NCBI RefSeq assembly: GCF_029533155.1
Contig: NZ_JAIZDB010000002.1
Location: 157,285-221,284 of the forward strand
Direction: 5' to 3'
DNA from: Psychrobacillus antarcticus
Lineage (GTDB): Bacteria > Bacillota > Bacilli > Bacillales_A > Planococcaceae
Length of the DNA: 64,000 nucleotides
Shown: positions 1 to 9,837 of the stretch, piece by piece
Layout: each line of letters begins with the position of its first letter
Position numbering within the stretch: position 1 is the first letter of the stretch
Notes under the pieces: generated by a model
The model's input: only the letters and a program-made list of their open reading frames with translations
Database searches by the model: none
What the model was told of the DNA's origin: nothing
Made by a program: the position numbers and the translations under genes

Positions 1-198
1 TCTATGTGGAAAAAGAATTCTCCAGAACTTACTTGGGATGAATATTCTAGAAATGTAGTTGGTCCTTCGATTCCACTCCAACGAATTGGAGAAACAGCAG
101 AAGCGGCAAATGTCATTACTTTCTTAGTGTCAAATGCAGCTTCTTATGTAACAGGAACATCTGTGAATATCGACGGAGGATCCGGTGGAACGCTGTAA
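1..198 (+). CDS. C-terminal part of an SDR-family oxidoreductase (5' end outside window)
   Basis: The reading frame is open from base 1, so this is the tail of a longer gene and the ATG at 4 is not its start. The end of the protein reads ASYVTGTSVNIDGGSGGTL, the C-terminal signature of short-chain dehydrogenases/reductases (Rossmann-fold NAD(P)-dependent enzymes), where the segment after the last helix forms a strand ending in a glycine-rich tail. The RIGETAEAANVITFLVS stretch matches the usual helix before it. The catalytic Tyr-x-x-x-Lys and the nucleotide-binding glycines lie upstream of the window, so the substrate cannot be inferred. A hairpin terminator follows directly. Confidence 0.85.
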   Translation, partial: SMWKKNSPELTWDEYSRNVVGPSIPLQRIGETAEAANVITFLVSNAASYVTGTSVNIDGGSGGTL

Positions 199-207
199 TT
201 AAAATGG

Positions 208-251
208 AACCCGAATGAATGACCTTTAATAGGTCTCATTCGGGTTTTTTT
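208..251 (+). terminator. Rho-independent terminator after the SDR gene
   Basis: The arm AACCCGAATGA pairs with TCATTCGGGTT across an 18-base loop and is followed by a run of T. It ends the upstream transcript ahead of the histidine kinase gene. Confidence 0.85.
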
Positions 252-422
252 ATGGGCAATTTATCGTTGAATACAATTTCCAGTAATTTAAGCAGATATA
301 CGTCTAATATAAAATTAAAATGCTATTAAAAAAAAGAGTTTGATTATTGTGAAATTCTGGTAACATGAATGAAAGTACTGATTCCAAATACCTGATTTAT
401 AATACCTGTATAGGGGGAAAAT

Positions 423-2222
423 ATGACTTATAATTTGTATCTAGTTGGGATGTTGATAGTAGCGTCTGGTTGCTCCTTGTTCTTGGCATATCTTTGTTGG
501 AACAGAAGAGAACTTCCAATTGCTATAAGTTGTGGTCTGGGTATGCTGACGGGAGCAATTTATACATTCGGATACTCTTTTGAGATTTTAAGTACAACCA
601 TGGAAGAAATCTATTTTTGGCTAAGGATTGAATATATCGCTATTCCTTTTGGTACAGTTTTTTGGTTTATTATGGTTCTGCAATATGTAGGATATCAAGC
701 TAAAATACGCAAAGTGTTTGTTGTATTACTATTCATTATCCCTGCATTGATATTTGTATCATTTTATACGAATGAGTGGCATTATCTATTTTACCGAAGT
801 ATGTCTATTACGAAAGAGCAAGGCTATTCTTTAGTACATACTGTCAAAGGTCCTTTATATATGGTTCATGTAATATATGCATATTTACTTGTAAGCATCG
901 GAATGTTCCTTTTAATACGGCTGTACAGGAAAGTATCTACTAATATGAAGAAACAAGTTGCGCTTATGATCATTGGTTCATTTGGTCCTTTTGGCTTTGC
1001 ATTGCTTCATTTAATTGGTTTGTTTTCAATTCCTTTTGATCTATCTCCATTTGGATTTATTTTTTCAGGTATCTTTTTTGTGCTAGGTATTTTTCAATAT
1101 AATATGATGAAATTGTATCCGTTAGCTTTAAAAAAGGTGTTTGAATCTATGCAGGATGCTGTCATCGTATTTGACTTAGATAATAATATTACAAGATTTA
1201 ACCAATCAGCAAGCAAGGTTATTACTAAATTAAATATCAGAGCTATCGGACAAAATGCTAGTAAAATATTTTCTCCTTATCCAGAGCTACTTGAAAGGAT
1301 TATGGAGGAGCAATCTATAGAAAATAAGCAACAAATTTCAGAAATTACAAAGGATCAATATTATCAAGTGCAAATGGTATTCATTAAAGACAATGAAAAA
1401 AGAACAATTGGAAAAATGCTCCTGTTAAGTAACGTTTCAGCTGCGGTTCAAACAGAGAAAAAATTACAAAATAATGCAAAGCAGTTAAGTGAGCTTAATC
1501 AGTTTAAGGATAAAATGTTTAACGTCGTTGCACATGATATTCGAGATCCTTTAGCGGTACTAGTTAATCTAATGGAATTGATGGATGAAGAGATTCACGG
1601 TAACTATGAAACCCGTAAAGAAATTGTACAGGAAATGAATAATCAATTAAAAAATACATTTACATTAGTTGATGGATTACTCGATTGGTTTCGAAGTCAA
1701 AAAGAAGGTATCCAATATAATCCAAAGGTTTGGGATTTATCTCAAATAGTTCAGTCTAATGTCAGCCTAGTACAGGTTCGCAGTGAAGTAAAACGGATAC
1801 AAATAGAATCGAGTATACAGCAAAATACATATATTTTGGCAGATAAAGAAATGCTCGATTTGGTCATTCGAAATTTACTATCAAATGCCATAAAATTTAC
1901 AGACTTTGGAGGTAATATACACATAAATGCAGTGTCTGAAATAAGTAAAATTATTGTCTCTGTAAGGGATACTGGTGACGGGATAAGCCCAAATCAAGCG
2001 GAAAAATTGTTCGAGGAAACATATCCTACTTCTCTTGATGGAACCGCTGGTGAGCGAGGAGTTGGCTTAGGGCTCTCGCTATGTAAGGAATTTGTGCATC
2101 TAAATGGGGGAGAAATATGGTTCGAAAGTGTTCCAACTAAAGGAAGTACCTTTTATTTCACGCTACCTATCCCAACAGTAGATTCCTCAAATATTTTGAG
2201 GAATGATAGAAGAGAGGAGTAA
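423..2222 (+). CDS. Sensor histidine kinase with N-terminal 7TM region and PAS-like domain
   Basis: This 599-residue membrane kinase starts at an ATG preceded by GGGGG about 5 bases upstream. Residues 1-230 hold about seven hydrophobic segments, matching the N-terminal 7TM region found in many Bacillales kinases. Residues 235-345 look like a PAS domain. The HisKA H-box VVAHDIRDPL places the phosphorylated histidine at His371. The HATPase_c domain follows, with the N box NLLSNAIKF, the DTGDGI box and the G box GVGLGLSLC. The gene ends six bases before the response regulator gene, which shows the two are co-transcribed partners. By family role it senses a membrane or extracellular signal, autophosphorylates and passes phosphate to that regulator. 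The signal is unknown. Confidence 0.92.
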   Translation: MTYNLYLVGMLIVASGCSLFLAYLCWNRRELPIAISCGLGMLTGAIYTFGYSFEILSTTMEEIYFWLRIEYIAIPFGTVFWFIMVLQYVGYQAKIRKVFVVLLFIIPALIFVSFYTNEWHYLFYRSMSITKEQGYSLVHTVKGPLYMVHVIYAYLLVSIGMFLLIRLYRKVSTNMKKQVALMIIGSFGPFGFALLHLIGLFSIPFDLSPFGFIFSGIFFVLGIFQYNMMKLYPLALKKVFESMQDAVIVFDLDNNITRFNQSASKVITKLNIRAIGQNASKIFSPYPELLERIMEEQSIENKQQISEITKDQYYQVQMVFIKDNEKRTIGKMLLLSNVSAAVQTEKKLQNNAKQLSELNQFKDKMFNVVAHDIRDPLAVLVNLMELMDEEIHGNYETRKEIVQEMNNQLKNTFTLVDGLLDWFRSQKEGIQYNPKVWDLSQIVQSNVSLVQVRSEVKRIQIESSIQQNTYILADKEMLDLVIRNLLSNAIKFTDFGGNIHINAVSEISKIIVSVRDTGDGISPNQAEKLFEETYPTSLDGTAGERGVGLGLSLCKEFVHLNGGEIWFESVPTKGSTFYFTLPIPTVDSSNILRNDRREE

Positions 2223-2228
2223 TGCTTA

Positions 2229-3350
2229 GTGAAAGTGGTAATAATCGATGACGAAAGGGCCATGCATTTAATTATGAAGCGAATGCTTGGAAAGATTCCT
2301 GATGTCGAAATAGTTGGATACTTCCAAGATACCTCAACAGCATTTTCTTTTTTGATGGACCAAGATGTAGATGTAATTTTTCTAGATATTAGTATGCCAA
2401 AAGAGAGTGGACTTGAATTTGCAGAACGATTTAGAAAGAGTGGTAAACATACAAAGCTTATATTCGTAACATCTCACAAGGAGTATGCACTGTCTGCATT
2501 TGATGTCTATGCATTTGATTATATTATTAAGCCCGTTAATCAGGAGAGACTACAAAATACTATGCAAAGAGTACTATCTGAAAACATTCAGAAAAAATTA
2601 GTCGGTGAACAAGAAAATGTGATTGTTAAATGCTTAGGTGGAATTGACATCGAAAGTAAGCAAAGCGGGACAGTCAAGTGGAAATCTAGTAAAAGTGCCG
2701 AGCTGTTTGGTTACTTACTTCTAAATGAAAGGCGACGTGTAGCTAGATCGAGATTGACGGAAGATATATTTGGAGGAATGCCTCAGAAGAATGCAGAGAC
2801 TTATTTAAATACGACAGTCTATCAGCTTCGTAAGTTATTAAAAGAGAATGGGTTGAAAGGAAGTTTATATTCAGACAAAACCCATTATGTACTAAAAATT
2901 GATAATGCTAATATTGATTTTCTCCGATTTGAAGAGGGATATAAAAAAGTCTCTATTATAGATGAAACAAATATAGAATTTGCACTTGAGCTAGAACAGC
3001 TTTATAGGGGAGATTTATTTGGTGAATTTGTTTTCCTATGGGCTTTAGGAGAAGTAGAACGATTTACTATCATGTACATTACATTGGTTCAAAGATTATG
3101 TAGGGCCCTATTAACTAAAAATGAAATAACTAATGCGATACGTTTATTGACGAAACTTCTTACAATTGATGAGTTAAATGAAAATTCAAGTATGTTGCTC
3201 ATGAAAGCATTAGCACTACAAAATAATTCAAAGGCAATAAATCAGCATTATAAAGAATTTACGGAAAGACTTCATCGTGAAATTGGAATTAGTCCATCAC
3301 ATACCCATACCAGTCTATACAAACAACTTTTAACAGAAACTAACACCTAA
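2229..3350 (+). CDS. Response regulator with receiver, winged-helix and bacterial transcriptional activator (BTAD/SARP-type) domains
   Basis: A GTG start follows the strong AGAGAGGAGT site that overlaps the kinase stop. Residues 1-115 are a receiver domain: acidic pair Asp7-Asp8, phospho-acceptor Asp53 in IFLDISMP, Thr81 and Lys101 in IIKP. Residues about 130-225 resemble an OmpR-like winged helix (LFGYLLLNERRRVARSRL). Residues 230-373 are a helical TPR-like BTAD domain, as in SARP activators. Most Bacillales regulators carry OmpR, NarL or LytTR outputs, so this architecture is uncommon. The gene presumably activates targets in response to the upstream kinase. The nearest downstream candidate is the HD-GYP gene. 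Confidence 0.9.
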   Translation: MKVVIIDDERAMHLIMKRMLGKIPDVEIVGYFQDTSTAFSFLMDQDVDVIFLDISMPKESGLEFAERFRKSGKHTKLIFVTSHKEYALSAFDVYAFDYIIKPVNQERLQNTMQRVLSENIQKKLVGEQENVIVKCLGGIDIESKQSGTVKWKSSKSAELFGYLLLNERRRVARSRLTEDIFGGMPQKNAETYLNTTVYQLRKLLKENGLKGSLYSDKTHYVLKIDNANIDFLRFEEGYKKVSIIDETNIEFALELEQLYRGDLFGEFVFLWALGEVERFTIMYITLVQRLCRALLTKNEITNAIRLLTKLLTIDELNENSSMLLMKALALQNNSKAINQHYKEFTERLHREIGISPSHTHTSLYKQLLTETNT

Positions 3351-3451
3351 CTTTATAATAATAGCTTGAGCATTAGCAACCAAAGTAACTTCGGGTTTTT
3401 CACGTTTTCGTATCTCTTTTTAAGATTTGTCATTATCGCGTCATTGAAAGG

Positions 3452-3482
3452 AATTATAATTTAATAAATAGAAATTATAATT
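3452..3482. promoter_or_regulatory. Twin palindromic boxes upstream of the HD-GYP gene
   Basis: The palindrome AATTATAATT occurs at 3452-3461 and 3473-3482, exactly 21 bases apart, or two helical turns. It lies between the response regulator gene and the HD-GYP start at 3520. Same-face spacing fits binding by a dimeric regulator, but AT-rich DNA can produce this by chance. Confidence 0.3.
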
Positions 3483-3519
3483 TAAGCTGATTTGACTATA
3501 TTAGAAAAGAGGAGAGAGG

Positions 3520-4575
3520 ATGGAGAACCGGGAAAATTATGTGAAGAATACTCTAGGATCTAAAGTCATTCATGACATTTATAGTGAAAATGGTGTTCTG
3601 CTAGTGCCTTTTGAAACATTAATAACCCAGGAGCATGTAAAAAAATTAATAAAGCATGACATTACTTTGCCTGGTTTTACAATGGAATCGATTAATGCAA
3701 AGAGAGATGTAAAGTACCTCGAGTTTAAAAAGGATATAGATAACGCAGTTGTTCGTGCTGGCAGTTTGTTTGATGATATACGTGAAACAAAAAGAATTCC
3801 ACTTTCTTATTTGAGAGATGATGTATTACCGGTTATCCATGAGGCAGTTCAAGCAAGGCAGGTTATTAATTTACTAGCATCAATTCAAGTAAAAGACGAT
3901 TATACGTATAGGCATAATATTGCTGTTGGTATGATATCGAATCTTATAGGAACTTGGATGAGTCTTGAACATCAGGACTTATTGCAGCTAACAACTGCAG
4001 CATTACTGCATGATGTTGGAAAAATGTTTATCCCAATACAAATATTAAATAAGCCAGGTAGATTGACCGATGAGGAATATGCAATTATAAAAAATCACAC
4101 TCTATTAGGTTACGAAATCATGAAAAAAACGATAGGTATTAATCATAGACAAGCATTAGTGGCGCTTCAACATCACGAGAGAATGAATGGAAGTGGTTAT
4201 CCATTTGGTCTAACTAAAGATAAAATAGACTTGTTCAGTCGTATAGTTTCGGTTGCAGATATTTTCCATGCGATGACTTCGAAAAGAGTATACAGTAATC
4301 CATTACCGTTTAACGAGGTATTAGTTCAAATGGAGAAAGACGTATTCGGTGAGCTTGATCCTGCTATTACAAGATTATTCATAGAAAAATTAATGAACAG
4401 TTTAATAGGACATTCAGTAATGTTGACAGATGGTAGTGAAGGAACCATTCTTATGGTTCAATCTCATAATCCAACACGCCCATTGATTAAAGTAAATAAT
4501 AAATTTGTCGATCTCAGCAAAGATCAATCAATTCATATAAAAAATATTAACTTTCCTGATGCAATAGCTGAGTAG
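3520..4575 (+). CDS. HD-GYP domain protein, probable cyclic-di-GMP phosphodiesterase
   Basis: This 351-residue soluble protein starts at an ATG after GAGGAGAGAGG. Residues about 120-300 are an HD-GYP domain. RHNIAVG supplies an early metal-ligand His, ALLHDVGKM the HD pair, KNHTLLGYEIM the third site, and ALQHHERMNGSGYP the HHE...GYP motif that defines the subfamily. VSVADIFHAMTS follows as usual. The family hydrolyses cyclic-di-GMP using a two- or three-metal centre. The N-terminal 110 residues show no recognised sensor, and a short C-terminal domain resembles those in Bacillus homologues. It follows the two-component genes by 169 bases and could be one of their targets. Substrate activity is inferred from the intact motifs. 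Confidence 0.9.
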   Translation: MENRENYVKNTLGSKVIHDIYSENGVLLVPFETLITQEHVKKLIKHDITLPGFTMESINAKRDVKYLEFKKDIDNAVVRAGSLFDDIRETKRIPLSYLRDDVLPVIHEAVQARQVINLLASIQVKDDYTYRHNIAVGMISNLIGTWMSLEHQDLLQLTTAALLHDVGKMFIPIQILNKPGRLTDEEYAIIKNHTLLGYEIMKKTIGINHRQALVALQHHERMNGSGYPFGLTKDKIDLFSRIVSVADIFHAMTSKRVYSNPLPFNEVLVQMEKDVFGELDPAITRLFIEKLMNSLIGHSVMLTDGSEGTILMVQSHNPTRPLIKVNNKFVDLSKDQSIHIKNINFPDAIAE

Positions 4576-4616
4576 TACTTTGTATCCGAGTGAAAGTTTT
4601 TTTTCCCCAGAAAGGC

Positions 4617-4643
4617 AGATGTGATATTTTCATTGTCACATCT
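4617..4643. repeat. Inverted repeat between HD-GYP and HpaB-like genes
   Basis: AGATGTGA pairs with TCACATCT across 11 bases. It lacks a clear T-run, so it is a weak terminator or an operator ahead of the hydroxylase gene. A TATAAT hexamer lies at 4662-4667 without a well-placed -35. Confidence 0.3.
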
Positions 4644-4701
4644 TCACTTAATTTGTAATAATATAATGCTAAGAACAGCCTGAAGCATTAGGAGTGAGGA
4701 T

Positions 4702-6135
4702 ATGCCGGCTTTAACGGGGAAGCAATATATAGATCGAATTGACCAACTGAAAACGGACGTATGGATAGACGGTAAGCCTGTTAAGGGGAATATCTCGGAG
4801 CACCCTGCGTTTAAAGGAATTATTAAAAGTCAGGCAGCATTGTACGATCTTCAACATGATAAAGATCTAAAATATGCCCTCACTTATCATTCACCAACTA
4901 CCAAAAATCTGGTAGGCATGTCTTATTTACAACCAAAGACAAAAGAGGATTTAGTGTTGAGACGTGAAATGATACAGCACTGGGCTAGATCAAATAATGG
5001 ACTAATGGGAAGAAGTCCAGATTATATGAACACAGTCTTAATGGCTCTAGCTTCATCAGTACATTTATTGAAGGACCAAAAGAACTGTTTTCCCGATAAC
5101 CTAATATCATTTTATGAATATGCAAGAGAAAATGATATTTGCATGACTCATACGTTTATAGAACCACAAGTAAATCGTACACAAATGTATGTAGAACGTT
5201 CGAATGAACCGATTGCTGCAAAAATAGTAGGTAGAAACGAGAATGGAATTATTGTAAAAGGTGCACGACTGCTTGCGACCCAGGGTGGAATAACGGATGA
5301 ACTATTAGTTATCTCCACAGGTGGAAAGGTAGAAGAGGGGAATGGATTCGCATTCGCCATACCTAGTAATACAAAAGGTGTAAGGTTTATATGTAGAGAA
5401 TCATTTGTTGGCAGCGATTCGACTTTTAACTATCCATTAAGCTCCAAGTATGAGGAAATGGATTGTCTTGTAGTATTTGATAATGTCTTTATACCCTGGG
5501 AGCGTGTGTTTTTTTATGACAACGTCCCTGTTTCAAATATTTTTATGAAATCCAGTTCGTTTCTTCCCTTTACCGTTCATCAAGTAGTATCAAGGCAGAT
5601 TGTGAAAACCGAATTTATATTAGGTATTGCCCAATCAATAATCGACTCCATTAATATTGATGAATACCAGCATGTGCAAGAAAAAGCATCTGAAATAATC
5701 ATCGCTCTGGAGACATTGAAGGCATTGGTACTTAAATCAGAAGTAGAGGCCAAAATCGATAAAGGGGGATGGATGCAACCAGATCGCACAACATTACAAA
5801 TCGCAATGAATGTATTTCCAAGCATTTATCCGAGGTTTACAGAGATCATCCAGCTATTAGGGGCCAGTGGATTAATGTCTATCCCAACAGAAAGTGCATT
5901 TCAATCACCAATAAGAAAAGAGTTAAATCACTATTTACAATCCAGTGAAGGTATCGGAGAGGACCGAGTCAAACTGTTCCGCTTAGCATGGGACTTAACG
6001 ATGAGTGCATTTGGAACTCGCCAAACATTATACGAACGTTTTTTCTTCGGTGATCCTATCAGACTTGCTAGTCAGCTATACTTTTCCTACGATACGGATG
6101 AATATGTGCAGCGTGTGAAAGATATATTGGAATAA
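4702..6135 (+). CDS. 4-hydroxyphenylacetate 3-hydroxylase family protein (HpaB-like, FADH2-dependent)
   Basis: This 477-residue protein starts at an ATG after AGGAGTGAGG. It aligns by eye over its full length with the HpaB/PvcC/HsaA-like monooxygenases: a helical N-terminal domain (TGKQYIDRID), the middle beta domain with CMTHTFIEPQVNR and GARLLATQGG, and the C-terminal four-helix domain (MNVFPSIYPRFTEIIQLLGASGLM). Family members hydroxylate phenolic rings with FADH2 supplied by a separate HpaC-type reductase. No reductase gene is adjacent, so FADH2 must come from elsewhere. The natural substrate is uncertain because the family also includes other aromatic hydroxylases. It appears monocistronic. 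Confidence 0.88.
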   Translation: MPALTGKQYIDRIDQLKTDVWIDGKPVKGNISEHPAFKGIIKSQAALYDLQHDKDLKYALTYHSPTTKNLVGMSYLQPKTKEDLVLRREMIQHWARSNNGLMGRSPDYMNTVLMALASSVHLLKDQKNCFPDNLISFYEYARENDICMTHTFIEPQVNRTQMYVERSNEPIAAKIVGRNENGIIVKGARLLATQGGITDELLVISTGGKVEEGNGFAFAIPSNTKGVRFICRESFVGSDSTFNYPLSSKYEEMDCLVVFDNVFIPWERVFFYDNVPVSNIFMKSSSFLPFTVHQVVSRQIVKTEFILGIAQSIIDSINIDEYQHVQEKASEIIIALETLKALVLKSEVEAKIDKGGWMQPDRTTLQIAMNVFPSIYPRFTEIIQLLGASGLMSIPTESAFQSPIRKELNHYLQSSEGIGEDRVKLFRLAWDLTMSAFGTRQTLYERFFFGDPIRLASQLYFSYDTDEYVQRVKDILE

Positions 6136-6163
6136 GTCCACAGAACTTTGAATGTGGGCTTTT
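6135..6163 (+). terminator. Probable terminator after the HpaB-like gene
   Basis: AGTCCACA pairs with TGTGGGCT, including one G-T pair, across a 10-base loop, then TTT. The T-run is short, so strength is uncertain. Confidence 0.5.
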
Positions 6164-6279
6164 CACGTGTATCATTTGGCGATAACACCAGTTTTCAATG
6201 GTTTGAGAGGAAATGGTGAAAATTAAATTAAACTTATTTATACATCAAAATTGAGATGAAGTTTATGATACGAAAATAA

Positions 6280-6308
6280 TTGACACTATTTTCTATATTT
6301 GTTATAGT
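6280..6308 (+). promoter_or_regulatory. SigA-type promoter of the ileS leader
   Basis: TTGACA at 6280-6285 and TATAGT at 6303-6308 are separated by 17 bases. Transcription would start near 6315, just before the T-box leader. Confidence 0.8.
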
Positions 6309-6334
6309 ACTATTCAATAAAAGCATATAAATTC

Positions 6335-6584
6335 GTTGAAGAGAAAGAGTAATGTATCTACTTGTTCCCCAGAGAGCTGACAAATTGCTGAAAGTCAGTG
6401 TGCAAGTGATAAATGAATATCCTCTCTGAGAAGAATAGCTGAAGATTTTAGTAAGCTTATCCGGGTGTCTACCGTTAAAAAGAACACGTATGATTTGTAC
6501 GTTGCTAAGTGCTATTGGATCGGTCAATAGAATTAGGGTGGTATCGCGGTTAACCCCGTCCCTTTACTCGGGACGGGGTTTTTT
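6335..6584 (+). promoter_or_regulatory. ileS T-box: T-box riboswitch (tRNA-Ile responsive) in the ileS leader
   Basis: The leader shows T-box landmarks in order: GAAGAGAAAGAGTA at the base of stem I, AGAGAGCTG near 6371, the terminal-loop region with GCTGAAAG, and the specifier stretch GAATATCC near 6415-6422, in which ATC reads as an isoleucine codon. The antiterminator sequence AGGGTGGTATCGCGG lies near 6535-6549, followed by a GC-rich terminator. Uncharged tRNA-Ile would stabilise the antiterminator and allow ileS transcription. Landmarks and codon are seen directly; pairing was judged by eye. Confidence 0.95.
6552..6584 (+). terminator. T-box regulated terminator
   Basis: AACCCCGTCCC pairs perfectly with GGGACGGGGTT across a 7-base loop and is followed by T residues. 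Its left arm overlaps the T-box sequence, so terminator and antiterminator are mutually exclusive. Confidence 0.92.
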
Positions 6585-6621
6585 GTATGCCTTTTATACA
6601 AAATGTATAGGAGGAATAGCA

Positions 6622-9600
6622 ATGAGTATGCATGAAGTAAAAGAAAGTAAAGTACAAAGAGAACAAAGAATTCGTCGGTATTGGGAAGACAATAAAATCT
6701 TTGAAAAGTCTGTACAAAATCGGGAAGAGGATAAATCATTTGTATTTTATGAAGGTCCACCAACTGCAAATGGACTTCCACATGTTGGGCACGCATTGGG
6801 AAGAACGATTAAAGATGTTGTAGCCCGCTATAAAACGATGCAGGGATACCAAGTAGAGCGAAAAGCAGGATGGGATACACATGGTTTACCTGTTGAACTT
6901 GGGGTGGAAAAACAGCTAGGAATATCTGGTAAGCAAGATATCGAAAAATATGGTATTGAGGATTTCATTAAGAAATGTAAGGAAAGTGTATTCACATACG
7001 AAAAGATTTGGCGTTCTTTTACCGAGGAACTAGGTTATTGGGTAAATATGGATAACCCTTATTTAACACTAAGTAACGAGTATATTGAAAGTGTCTGGAA
7101 TATTTTAAGTAAAGTACATCAGGATAAATTGCTTTACAAGGGACATCGTGTGTCACCCTATTGTCCCAGCTGCCAAACATCTTTGAGTTCTCACGAAGTG
7201 GCACAAGGCTATAAAGATGTGAAGGATCTCTCCGCTACAGTTAAGTTTAAACTTGCTAATGTTAATGAATTTTTCCTCGGCTGGACTACGACACCTTGGA
7301 CGTTACCGGCGAACGTAGCGTTAGCTATGAATCCAACTATATTTTATGTTCGCGCCAAGGTAGAAGATGAAATTTTTATTTTAGCAAAATCATTAGTTCC
7401 TACTGTATTAGGAGAAAAAGCTATCATCTTAAGTGAACATAGGGGAGACGAATTTGATGGTGTTCCTTACCTTCCCCCATTCCATTATGTTGACGTACCA
7501 AAAGGGCATATTGTCGTGTTAGCGGATTATGTAACAGAAACGAGTGGTACAGGAATTGTTCATATTGCTCCAGCTTATGGAGAGGATGATTATCGAACAG
7601 TACAACAAAATGGACTATCCTTTGTAAATGTAGTGGATCAGAGAGGTTGTTATACAGAGGTTGTCACGGATTTAGCAGGTAAATTTGTGAAAGACTGTGA
7701 CGTTGAAATCATTAAGCTTTTATCGAATACAGGCTTATTATTTCATAAAGAGAAATATGAACATAGCTATCCTCATTGTTGGCGTTGTGATTCTCCACTT
7801 CTTTATTATGCAACAGACAGTTGGTTCATCAAGATGTCAGCGTTAAAGGAGCAGCTAGTTGAAAATAATGAAACGGTGAAGTGGTATCCTGATCACATTA
7901 AAAATGGGCGTTTCGGTAATTTCTTAGAAAATGTAGTGGATTGGAATATAAGCCGTAATCGTTACTGGGGAACCCCTTTAAACGTGTGGATTTGCTCAAC
8001 TTGTGGGCATGAAGAAGCACCGGCAAGTGTTGCATCTTTAGCTAAACTTGCATCCCAGCCATTACCGGGAAATTTAGATTTGCATAAGCCTTATATAGAT
8101 GCCATTAGCTGTACTTGTCCAAACTGTAGTGGCGAGATGCTACGTACATCTGAAGTAATCGATGTCTGGTTTGATAGTGGGTCAATGCCTTTTGCACAGC
8201 ACCATTATCCATTTAGTGATACTAACCATTTTAAAGAACAGTTCCCTGCGGATGTGGTGATAGAGGGAATTGACCAAACTCGAGGTTTCTTCTATAGTCT
8301 ACTAGCGGTTTCAACACTTTTTAAAGGAAAAACACCTTATAAAAATGTTTTATCACTGGGTCATGTATTGGATGAACATGGTCAAAAAATGTCTAAAAGT
8401 AAAGGTAATGCATTAGATCCACTTGATCTAATGCATGAGTATGGTGCCGATGCATTGCGTTGGTCATTATTGGTTGATAGTTCTCCGTGGAATCCAAAAC
8501 GTTTTTCAACAAAAATTGTACAAGAAGCAAGTTCAAAGCTACTTGATACGCTTGATAATTTATATAAATTTTATTCAATATATGCAAATATTGATCAATT
8601 TTCATTTGATGCAACCATACCTGGTAAACAAACAAAAATGGATCATTGGATTCTTTCGCGGTTGAATAGTACGATTCAAAATGTATCCGTATTTATGGAT
8701 GATTATCAGTTTACACAAGCTACTCGTGAAATCGCTGGGTTAGTAGAGGAAGTAAGTAATTGGTATGTTCGGAGGTCGAGACAGCGGTTTTGGGCGACGG
8801 GTTTTTCTGAGGATAAGCGTGCAGCTTTTAACACGTTATACCACGTATTAAGTAATGTTAGTAAATTAGTTGCGCCGTTCACACCATTCATCGCAGAGGA
8901 TATTCATTTAAATTTACACAATAATAGCGTTCATCTTCAGGACTACCCAAAACCTGAAAGTGGTTTAATCGATGGAAAATTAGAGAATGATATGAATGCT
9001 GTATTGAAAATTGTTGAATTAGGTCGCAATATCCGTAATTCATATAACTTGAAAGTGAAACAGCCACTAGCCGAAATGGTTATTTGTTCAGATGTATCCA
9101 GTGAAAGCTTAAAGGATTATAGCTCCATTATTCAAGACGAATTAAACATTAAAATGTTAACTTGGGTAACAGATTTGGAAGAATTAGAAGAAATTTCGTT
9201 TAAGTTAAATTTCAAAGTAGCTGGTGCAGTATTTGGTAAAACGGTGAATAATGTTAAACAGTATGTGGAGAACTTGACAGGGACAGAAAAACAATTACTG
9301 TTATCGGAAGGCAGTATACCAGTAGTTAATTCAAATGAATCCTTTGAATTATTAAAAGAGCATGTAATTACAGAAACCCATGTAAAAGAAGGCTATGCTT
9401 TTGTAGAAGATGCTTTCTATAAGGTACTTATAAATACGAAGTTAACCTCTGAGTTAATAGAAGAAGGGATGATTCGTGATTTTATCCGCATCATTCAGGA
9501 CGCACGTAAAAAGTATAACTATCCAATTGAAAAATACATTAATCTGTCAATAAGTTGTAACATAGATTCTAAATCATTAATTCAGAGTTTTGATACCTTA

Positions 9601-9717
9601 ATAAGAACAAATATCTTAGTTCACCAAATCCAATTTGTTTCAGTGCTTGTATCTGATTCAAAAATAACTGTAATGTTGAATAAACAAGAATTAACACTCA
9701 GCATGCAGTTAGAATAA
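6622..9717 (+). CDS. ileS: Isoleucyl-tRNA synthetase, long type-2 (eukaryote-like) form
   Basis: The start is set by TAGGAGGA seven bases before the ATG at 6622; the frame is open further upstream but only through the T-box. The 1031-residue product charges tRNA-Ile. The class I signatures are HVGH at residues 54-57 within [16 protein letters not shown], and KMSKS at 589-593. The editing (CP1) domain includes [16 protein letters not shown]. The length, the [10 protein letters not shown] context and the long C-terminal extension match IleRS type 2 rather than the roughly 920-residue type 1 enzyme with a C-terminal zinc finger. Type 2 enzymes are commonly insensitive to mupirocin. A housekeeping type 1 copy may exist elsewhere. 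The T-box makes expression respond to isoleucine shortage. Confidence 0.95.
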   Translation: MSMHEVKESKVQREQRIRRYWEDNKIFEKSVQNREEDKSFVFYEGPPTANGLPHVGHALGRTIKDVVARYKTMQGYQVERKAGWDTHGLPVELGVEKQLGISGKQDIEKYGIEDFIKKCKESVFTYEKIWRSFTEELGYWVNMDNPYLTLSNEYIESVWNILSKVHQDKLLYKGHRVSPYCPSCQTSLSSHEVAQGYKDVKDLSATVKFKLANVNEFFLGWTTTPWTLPANVALAMNPTIFYVRAKVEDEIFILAKSLVPTVLGEKAIILSEHRGDEFDGVPYLPPFHYVDVPKGHIVVLADYVTETSGTGIVHIAPAYGEDDYRTVQQNGLSFVNVVDQRGCYTEVVTDLAGKFVKDCDVEIIKLLSNTGLLFHKEKYEHSYPHCWRCDSPLLYYATDSWFIKMSALKEQLVENNETVKWYPDHIKNGRFGNFLENVVDWNISRNRYWGTPLNVWICSTCGHEEAPASVASLAKLASQPLPGNLDLHKPYIDAISCTCPNCSGEMLRTSEVIDVWFDSGSMPFAQHHYPFSDTNHFKEQFPADVVIEGIDQTRGFFYSLLAVSTLFKGKTPYKNVLSLGHVLDEHGQKMSKSKGNALDPLDLMHEYGADALRWSLLVDSSPWNPKRFSTKIVQEASSKLLDTLDNLYKFYSIYANIDQFSFDATIPGKQTKMDHWILSRLNSTIQNVSVFMDDYQFTQATREIAGLVEEVSNWYVRRSRQRFWATGFSEDKRAAFNTLYHVLSNVSKLVAPFTPFIAEDIHLNLHNNSVHLQDYPKPESGLIDGKLENDMNAVLKIVELGRNIRNSYNLKVKQPLAEMVICSDVSSESLKDYSSIIQDELNIKMLTWVTDLEELEEISFKLNFKVAGAVFGKTVNNVKQYVENLTGTEKQLLLSEGSIPVVNSNESFELLKEHVITETHVKEGYAFVEDAFYKVLINTKLTSELIEEGMIRDFIRIIQDARKKYNYPIEKYINLSISCNIDSKSLIQSFDTLIRTNILVHQIQFVSVLVSDSKITVMLNKQELTLSMQLE

Positions 9718-9722
9718 TCGCT

Positions 9723-9764
9723 AAAAAGCGTTCAATAATTTAATATTGTTGAACGCTTTTTTTA
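9723..9764 (+). terminator. Strong terminator after ileS
   Basis: AAAAAGCGTTCAATA pairs with TATTGTTGAACGCTTTTT, with a small imperfection near the loop, and is followed by T residues. Confidence 0.92.
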
Positions 9765-9837
9765 TTTGGAGAATATTATAAAGTTGTGAATTATTTTGGT
9801 TTATCTTTCATTCCCTAAGGGCTACTGCTACTTAAGA

